A stretch of 64,000 nucleotides of DNA from Leptolyngbya sp. FACHB-261 (GTDB lineage Bacteria; Cyanobacteriota; Cyanobacteriia; FACHB-261). Shown here one piece after another: positions 59,382-64,000 of this stretch. The first letter of the stretch is position 1. Each line of letters begins with the position of its first letter. A program made the translations under genes and the position numbers. The notes beneath the pieces were generated by a model. The model saw only the letters and a list, made by a program, of their open reading frames with translations, searched no databases and was not told the origin of the DNA. Location: the NCBI RefSeq assembly GCF_014696065.1, contig NZ_JACJPL010000001.1:62001-126000 (forward strand). The letters run 5' to 3'.

Positions 59382-60755
59382 ATGAAAGATTGGCACTGGC
59401 ACTCTTTAGCCTTGGACGGCCGCAGTGGCAGTCAGGTTTGGCAAGCTCTCTATCGCGATGCAGCGATTACGACATTGCTAGAAAGTCCTAGCGGTACGGC
59501 GGGAATGGCAACGGGTCCGCTAACTCGCTACTCAGTTTGTGCAGGCCCACCTCGCCCAGGACGGTTATGGACGCCAGCCCTCGGGGAGATTCTGCCCTTT
59601 CTGCGCTCTGGTCTAGCAACGGCTGGCTCAGCCAACGCTCCAGCCCCAGACTTGCCTTTCACGGGAGGCTGGCTGGGTTGGCTCGGCTATGACTTGGCCT
59701 GGGAGTTGGAAAAGCTACCTCATCTCAAAGCCGATACCTTGCCTTTCCCAGTGGCCTATTGGTATGAGCCCGAGAGCTTCGCCGTTTTGGATCACCAGTT
59801 GCAAATCCTCTGGCTAGCGGCAACTGAGCTAGAGGACTTAGAGCGTTTGAGTGCAAACCTGGTTAATTGGGTTCCTCAGATAGCCAAGGTTGAGCAGGAT
59901 CTGCGCTCTGAGGTCGAAGAGGCAAGGGCAGTTCGGCTGCTCACTGACCAGACAGCATTTGAGACCCTGGTGAGCAAGGCGAAAGCTCACATTCGAGCCG
60001 GAGATATTTTCCAGGCCAATCTATCTTTGCGCTTCGAAAGCGATTATCAGGGCAACGGCTGGTCACTCTACGAGCGTTTGTACCAAATCAACCCCTCACC
60101 CTTTGCCAGTTATTGGCGCACTCCCTGGGGCGAGGTGATCAGCGCATCGCCGGAACGTCTAGTGCAACTGGTCGGACGCAGGGCCCAGACTCGTCCGATT
60201 GCAGGCACCCGACCTCGGGGTCTAACCCTGGCGCAAGATCAACAGTTGGAGCATGAGTTAATCGCCAGTGCCAAGGAGAGTGCTGAGCACGTCATGCTAG
60301 TAGACCTGGAACGCAATGATCTGGGCCGAGTTTGCGAGTGGGGATCGGTGCAGGTCGATGAATTATTGGTCGTAGAACGCTACAGCCACGTTATGCATAT
60401 CGTTAGTAACGTGATCGGTACGCTGCGCCCTAATATCTCGCCCATCGACTTGGTTGGAGCCGTGTTTCCAGGCGGCACGATCAGTGGTTGCCCAAAGGTA
60501 CGCTGTCTTGAAATTGTGGAAGCGCTGGAACCAACGCGGCGGAGCTTATTCTATGGCTCCTGCGGCTACCTCGATCGGCGCGGCTATTTAGATCTCAATA
60601 TTTTGATCCGCACTTTATTGAAGGTTGGCTCCCAGGTTTGGGGGCAAGTGGGAGCAGGCATTGTGGCAGACAGCAATCCCGAGCGGGAATGGCAAGAGTC
60701 CTTGCACAAAGCCCAGGCTCAATTGCTGGCCCTAGGCGCGAGGTTGCCCCGCTAA
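59382..60755 (+). CDS. pabB: Aminodeoxychorismate/anthranilate synthase component I family protein
   Basis: This 457-residue chorismate-using enzyme carries the TrpE/PabB core. IRAGDIFQANLSLRFES (about 206-222) and PFASYWRTPWGEVISASPERLV (about 240-261) are typical. TRPIAGTRPRGLTLAQD, HVMLVDLERNDLGRVCEWGSV, FPGGTISGCPKVRCLEIV and GAGIVADSNPEREWQES complete it. The PIAGT motif (Ala where PabB often has Lys) and the lack of a clear tryptophan feedback motif make PabB likely, but a TrpE paralogue is possible. PabB makes the p-aminobenzoate precursor of folate together with PabA. It follows the PiT gene by 21 bp. Confidence 0.82.
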   Translation: MKDWHWHSLALDGRSGSQVWQALYRDAAITTLLESPSGTAGMATGPLTRYSVCAGPPRPGRLWTPALGEILPFLRSGLATAGSANAPAPDLPFTGGWLGWLGYDLAWELEKLPHLKADTLPFPVAYWYEPESFAVLDHQLQILWLAATELEDLERLSANLVNWVPQIAKVEQDLRSEVEEARAVRLLTDQTAFETLVSKAKAHIRAGDIFQANLSLRFESDYQGNGWSLYERLYQINPSPFASYWRTPWGEVISASPERLVQLVGRRAQTRPIAGTRPRGLTLAQDQQLEHELIASAKESAEHVMLVDLERNDLGRVCEWGSVQVDELLVVERYSHVMHIVSNVIGTLRPNISPIDLVGAVFPGGTISGCPKVRCLEIVEALEPTRRSLFYGSCGYLDRRGYLDLNILIRTLLKVGSQVWGQVGAGIVADSNPEREWQESLHKAQAQLLALGARLPR

Positions 60756-60796
60756 GCAGCCAAAAGGCTAAGCAACCAAATTAGGCAGCCTAAAGA

Positions 60797-61903
60797 CTAG
60801 GCAGCATCAGAACAACCGGGCAGTTCACGACTGATTAAGCTACAGATAATTTCGGGGGAGCGGGAGCGGGTTTCAATGATGCGAGCGCCTGCGTTCTTAG
60901 CCCGACTTTTAACCGGGATCGAATCTTTATGACCGAAGGAGCGGATCAGCGAAACCACAATCATGCCCGGCACCAAATGATAGTCATTGAAGCAACCTCG
61001 GCTGAGGTTAACTGTCTTGGGTAGCCAACCATGCTGACGAATCGCCTGCTTCAGGGACTGAATCCCTTCCATGCCGATTTCTGACTTAAACACCAGAATC
61101 ACACGGGGCAGATTTTCTTCGCACCTAGCAGCGGGTTTACTCACCCGAACTGGGGTTGGCAACACTGGTGGTGGGCAGATGGGCTGAGGTTGAGGTAACG
61201 CAGGCGCCAGAGTGACGCTCAGAGGCGGTTCAGGCAGGTGAATGTAGCCGCCCCAATCCAGGCCTTGGTCAATCAGACGAGAAACAGTTTCGGTGCGAAC
61301 CAGCTCAGCTTCTAGCGTATCGAGCAGGGTACTGCTATCGATAAAAAGATCTTCTAGAAACAGACTGCGAGCCTCCCGATCTAAGTGACATAAAAGCCCC
61401 CAGGCATTGAGGCTGGGAGTTGGGTTGGCCTCTAGCCAATTGCGAGCTTTAGCGGCTAGAGAAGTATCAAATCCTCGCCCCCGTAGTTGCTCTAGGCGGG
61501 TTTCTGGCCAGAGTAGATCACGCCAAAAAATGTTGAACCAGCCAACCGGACGTTCTAAGTGCTGCCAATTCCAGCCCAGAACATCGGGCAGCGCGGTGAG
61601 TAACCCTTCACGCTGAAGCCATTCCCCAACTAGCGCATCAGCCATTAAACTGCCGAAGACAGACTCAGGGTAATCGCGTTCTACCGCCGCTGCCGTAGCG
61701 ACCTGCCGGGCTCGTTTCTGAATTGGAGCGTAGTGGTCTTCCCGCCGACTCCGCCAGCACTGGATATAACGACTGCGTTCGACGTAATCAGGGCGGCTGG
61801 GTACACTGTGGATCGCAGTTTGAAATAGATCCAGTGGGGAACCGGGACTCACCGTTGCGTAAGCAAGGTCCAATTCGAGGCTTGGTTTCTGGCTATTCAG
61901 CAT
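60797..61903 (-). CDS. Hypothetical protein with C-terminal DUF2325-like domain
   Basis: I do not recognise the first 245 residues, which are helical and Trp/Arg rich (SRYIQCWRSRREDHY, VLGWNWQHLERPVGWFNIFWRDLL). A proline-rich linker (about 228-262) follows. The last 100 residues (LPRVILVFKSEIGMEGIQSL, MIVVSLIRSFGHKDSIPVKS and AGARIIETRSRSPEIICSLI) look like a DUF2325-type domain: a Rossmann-like strand, a helix, a middle strand and an RSRSP end. Start ATG 61903. It is convergent with pabB, 41 bp apart. Function unknown. Confidence 0.72.
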   Translation of the reverse strand: MLNSQKPSLELDLAYATVSPGSPLDLFQTAIHSVPSRPDYVERSRYIQCWRSRREDHYAPIQKRARQVATAAAVERDYPESVFGSLMADALVGEWLQREGLLTALPDVLGWNWQHLERPVGWFNIFWRDLLWPETRLEQLRGRGFDTSLAAKARNWLEANPTPSLNAWGLLCHLDREARSLFLEDLFIDSSTLLDTLEAELVRTETVSRLIDQGLDWGGYIHLPEPPLSVTLAPALPQPQPICPPPVLPTPVRVSKPAARCEENLPRVILVFKSEIGMEGIQSLKQAIRQHGWLPKTVNLSRGCFNDYHLVPGMIVVSLIRSFGHKDSIPVKSRAKNAGARIIETRSRSPEIICSLISRELPGCSDAA

Positions 61904-62283
61904 AAGGGGTTCGCTTATCCAGGACTCGTCAATATCCAGAGGTACGCGAGAACAGCACCCGCCTCTGGCTAAACGGCCTTGGAGGGAGCTTACTTAAACT
62001 CCGCGCATCTGCCAATATTAGGCACGCTGAAAACAATGCGACTGCTGCTGGGATTTAATGCCTCAGCTCGTCGGTGTTGCTGTGCCGCTGGTCTTAAATG
62101 TATCGCTACCCTAACTGACAACGGCCCAGACAAACGTGTGCTGGGATACGAATCACCTTAGACCGTGTATTCTTCCTGAAATTTTGTTCAGTTTTGCCTA
62201 GAATGCTTGAAGTTTTGACCTGAATTCTGACCTGAATTCCGACCTGAATCTTGGGGCTCAGCTTCGCTCCAATTGCGAGCGTT
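61904..62283. other. 380-bp region without a gene
   Basis: No convincing frame is present; short frames on both strands lack protein character. It contains the promoter of the 368-residue gene and a triple 12-bp repeat at 62216-62251. Confidence 0.55.
62216..62251. repeat. Three 12-bp tandem repeats
   Basis: TGACCTGAATTC occurs at 62216-62227 and 62228-62239, followed by the variant CGACCTGAATCT at 62240-62251. It lies 32 bp past the stop of the minus-strand 155-residue gene. Confidence 0.85.
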
Positions 62284-62751
62284 TTAGAACAACGAACGAC
62301 AAAAGGCTGGTTCAAATTCGGGCAGATAATCTGCACAGACAGAGCTTTCCACCGCCTTACCTTCCCAAAGCTCATGGATGGTTTTGGCAGAGGTACCAAC
62401 CAGGCGGGCTAGAACTTCAGCTGGGATCTCAGTGACGGTAACTGAACCAAAGAAGGCTTCAAAGCTATCGATGAGTTGTTGAGCCCGTAATCTCGGCTGT
62501 TGGCGATTGGTGATTTTTTGCAGCCAATGCAACCATTGAATGCGCCGGCTGTAAGCGGCTTGCCGCTCCTGCCTAGACTCCAGGTAGATTAGCTGGGGGT
62601 CATTGATTAGCAACACTTGATTGACCCCTTGATCCAAAAAACCACCGAGCGCTGCACCAGGACCGGCAAACTCAGCATGATGCTGCTTACAAAGAATGAC
62701 GCCACTGCGACGCTGTGGACTGACAGCGATGAGACGATCTAGATTCAGCAC
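62284..62751 (-). CDS. Hypothetical protein (155 aa)
   Basis: I do not recognise this soluble protein. It starts with GTG 62751 (MLNLDRLIAVSPQRRSGVIL), has CKQHHAEFAGPGAALGGFLDQGVNQVLLIND (about 21-51), then a helical part rich in Arg and Gln (RQERQAAYSRRIQWLHWLQK). It ends FGSVTVTEIPAEVLARLVGTSAKTIHELWEGK. The CKQH element and Arg-rich helix could bind nucleic acid, but no family can be named. The leader holds two crossing complementary segments (62760-62876). Confidence 0.68.
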   Translation of the reverse strand: MLNLDRLIAVSPQRRSGVILCKQHHAEFAGPGAALGGFLDQGVNQVLLINDPQLIYLESRQERQAAYSRRIQWLHWLQKITNRQQPRLRAQQLIDSFEAFFGSVTVTEIPAEVLARLVGTSAKTIHELWEGKAVESSVCADYLPEFEPAFCRSLF

Positions 62752-62759
62752 AACTGACG

Positions 62760-62876
62760 CGTCTAGGGAGATGACCTGAGCAGCTCCCGTGGCTTATCAA
62801 CCACCAGGGTTCGAACTCGTTGCATTTGCTACAAGGTTCTGTAGGAGCCCTAACCGCATCCTAGACGTGAGCTGCT
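62760..62876 (-). promoter_or_regulatory. Pseudoknot-like complementarity in the 155-aa gene leader
   Basis: CGTCTAGG (62760-62767) pairs with CCTAGACG (62860-62867), and AGCAGCTC (62779-62786) pairs with GAGCTGCT (62869-62876). The two helices cross, and the second arms are one base apart. The first arm lies 9 bp from the GTG start, where the ribosome would bind. No known riboswitch was recognised. Confidence 0.35.
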
Positions 62877-63012
62877 AGCTTGCAAAGCCTGAGATCAGCG
62901 ATTTGTCTGAATTCACATACTGCTTATATCCGTCTAAACTCTTTGTAAAGCAAGCTTAACCTAGCAACCCTCGAACTCTATAAGGTGCTTTAAAATACAA
63001 AGTGGTCAGTAC

Positions 63013-63786
63013 TCAACCGAAACGGCCACTGACGTAGTCTCGCGTCCGCTGATGGCTTGGGGCCTCAAAGATGCGCTGGGTAGGGCCGTATTCAACCAAT
63101 TGACCAGCACCCGCCTCACCCGCTTTCATGTCGACACTAAAGAAGCCAGTCTGTTGCGCAACCCGAGCCGCCTGTTGCAGGTTATGGGTCACAATCACAA
63201 TCGTCAGATGCTCCTGAAGCTGCTTGATCAGCTCCTCAATTTTGAGCGTCGCAATCGGGTCGAGAGCCGAGCAGGGCTCATCCATCAGCAACACTTTGGG
63301 AGAGACGGCAAGCGAACGAGCGATGCAGAGACGCTGTTGCTGTCCGCCTGATAAACCCAAGGCCGACTGATGCAGCTTGTGCTTGACCTCATCCCAAAGA
63401 GCAGCCTGGACCAGCGAGGTCTCAATAATGTCGTCGAGCTTGGCGCGACGGCTAGCCCCATTCAGTCGTGGTCCGTAGGCGATGTTGTCATAGATGCTCA
63501 TTGGGAAGGGATTGGGCTTTTGAAAGACCATGCCAATCTGAATGCGCAACTGTTGCAGGTTGACCCGCGGCGAATAAATATCTTGGCCGAGGAACTCAAC
63601 TTTGCCCTGCACCCGCATCGGTGAGTCCAATTCACCAATGCGATTGAGCGACTTGAGGAAGGTCGATTTACCGCAGCCGGAAGGACCAATCAAAGCCGTG
63701 ACTTGGCGCCTCTGGATCTCCATGTTGACCCCGGTCACCGCCAGCTTTTTGCCGTAATAGATGTCTAAATTCTTTGCGCTTAACAT
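63013..63786 (-). CDS. pstB: Phosphate ABC transporter ATP-binding protein PstB
   Basis: PstB is the ATPase of the high-affinity phosphate importer PstSCAB. It has 257 residues. Walker [17 protein letters not shown] is at about residues 33-48, the Q-loop in [21 protein letters not shown] (about 84-104), the signature [18 protein letters not shown] (about 143-160) and Walker [14 protein letters not shown] (about 165-177). The H-loop is in [16 protein letters not shown]. The ATG at 63786 is preceded by AGGAGGT, located inside the end of pstA. It is the last gene of the pst operon in this window. Confidence 0.97.
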   Translation of the reverse strand: MLSAKNLDIYYGKKLAVTGVNMEIQRRQVTALIGPSGCGKSTFLKSLNRIGELDSPMRVQGKVEFLGQDIYSPRVNLQQLRIQIGMVFQKPNPFPMSIYDNIAYGPRLNGASRRAKLDDIIETSLVQAALWDEVKHKLHQSALGLSGGQQQRLCIARSLAVSPKVLLMDEPCSALDPIATLKIEELIKQLQEHLTIVIVTHNLQQAARVAQQTGFFSVDMKAGEAGAGQLVEYGPTQRIFEAPSHQRTRDYVSGRFG

Positions 63787-63792
63787 GCCGGT

Positions 63793-64000
63793 TTACCTCC
63801 TGCTTGCGGCCATAGGATTACGAGCAGCCACACGGGAGAGCACGCTAGTAAACAGCACCAAACCAACCAGCAATAGAGAGGCGGTCCAGAGCAGTTCGGT
63901 GCGGTTCGGGTCTGGGTCGTTGTAGAAGTTGAAGATCAGCACAGATAGTGAGGCAGTCGGACTGAACAAACCGTCCGTCCACTGGTCAGTAAACAGCGCG
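63793..64000 (-). CDS. pstA: Phosphate ABC transporter permease PstA, C-terminal part
   Basis: This is the 3' end of pstA; the start lies beyond the window edge. The last 68 residues translate as ALFTDQWTDGLFSPTASL, then VLIFNFYNDPDPNRTELLW and a final membrane helix ASLLLVGLVLFTSVLSRVAARN, ending MAASRR and TAA (63793-63795). This matches the typical PstA C-terminus. The stop is 6 bp upstream of the pstB ATG, and its last codons form the pstB ribosome-binding site AGGAGG. Confidence 0.92.
   Translation of the reverse strand, partial: ALFTDQWTDGLFSPTASLSVLIFNFYNDPDPNRTELLWTASLLLVGLVLFTSVLSRVAARNPMAASRR

Noticed and set aside
62106-62399. 97-codon minus-strand frame
   Set aside because: Its repeated IQV peptide comes from the 12-bp tandem repeat and it overlaps the more credible 155-residue gene.
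62795-62825. GGTTCGAACTC resembling a tRNA T-loop
   Set aside because: Flanking bases do not form the 5-bp T-stem on either strand and no anticodon arm is seen.

Overview
The window is a stretch of cyanobacterial chromosome. Direct markers are petG (cytochrome b6f), cytochrome cM, a photosystem II S4-domain protein, a ferredoxin-dependent sulfite reductase, a plant-type glycerate kinase, solanesyl diphosphate synthase, the complete phylloquinone (men) pathway, and many families known only or mainly from cyanobacteria and plastids (Ycf35, DUF2997, DUF2605, DUF2973, DUF1350, TIGR04168). Coding density is high, most genes are single or in short operons, and GTG/TTG starts are common. I saw only one HIP1 octamer (GCGATCGC). 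I see no prophage, insertion sequence, CRISPR array, tRNA or rRNA. The organism is probably a non-marine, mid-GC cyanobacterium; I cannot name the genus.

Layout. 0-7 kb: the end of a CBS-domain (CNNM/CorC-type) protein, a ROK sugar kinase, an argC-nanE pair, a GIY-YIG protein, and two cyanobacterial proteins rich in repeats or low-complexity sequence. 7-16 kb: a small membrane protein and methyltransferase pair, glycerate kinase, sepF-proC, smpB, a TIGR04168 phosphoesterase, and a Fur-family regulator divergent from sir. 16-27 kb: sir, DUF1350, a DUF697 GTPase, the DUF2605-DUF2973 pair, thrS, a second phosphoesterase, an unknown 421-residue protein and a [2Fe-2S] ferredoxin. 27-40 kb: nusB-ftsY, a SpoIIE phosphatase, argH, DUF2997-ycf35-ferredoxin, an oxidoreductase, petG, yihY, cytM, lepB and sds. 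40-44 kb: an unannotated 37-residue membrane ORF, gpmI-secG and a DUF815 ATPase.

The most notable locus is 44.0-52.8 kb. Seven men genes (menA, F, D, H, B, C, E) lie head to tail with tiny gaps or overlaps, and menI faces them convergently. Together they encode every step from chorismate to demethylphylloquinone. The block is visibly more AT-rich than its flanks. In the cyanobacteria I know best, such as Synechocystis, these genes are scattered.

53-64 kb: a Cys-rich small protein, a methyltransferase, comB, a 70-residue protein behind a structured leader, a glycine-rich RNA-binding protein, an aldose epimerase-like protein, the PSII S4 protein divergent from a PiT phosphate transporter, a pabB-like gene, two unknown proteins, and pstB with the end of pstA.

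No undescribed multi-gene defence or mobile system is evident. The candidates for novelty are the intact men cluster and several intergenic elements with long perfect complementarity (8344-8409, 31880-31919, 39975-40125, 55141-55218, 62760-62876). Others are the 37-residue ORF that stops inside a strong terminator, a Fur-like regulator that has lost its CxxC zinc site, and a ferredoxin with a duplicated N-terminal segment. All functional statements come from reading motifs by eye; no database search was possible.
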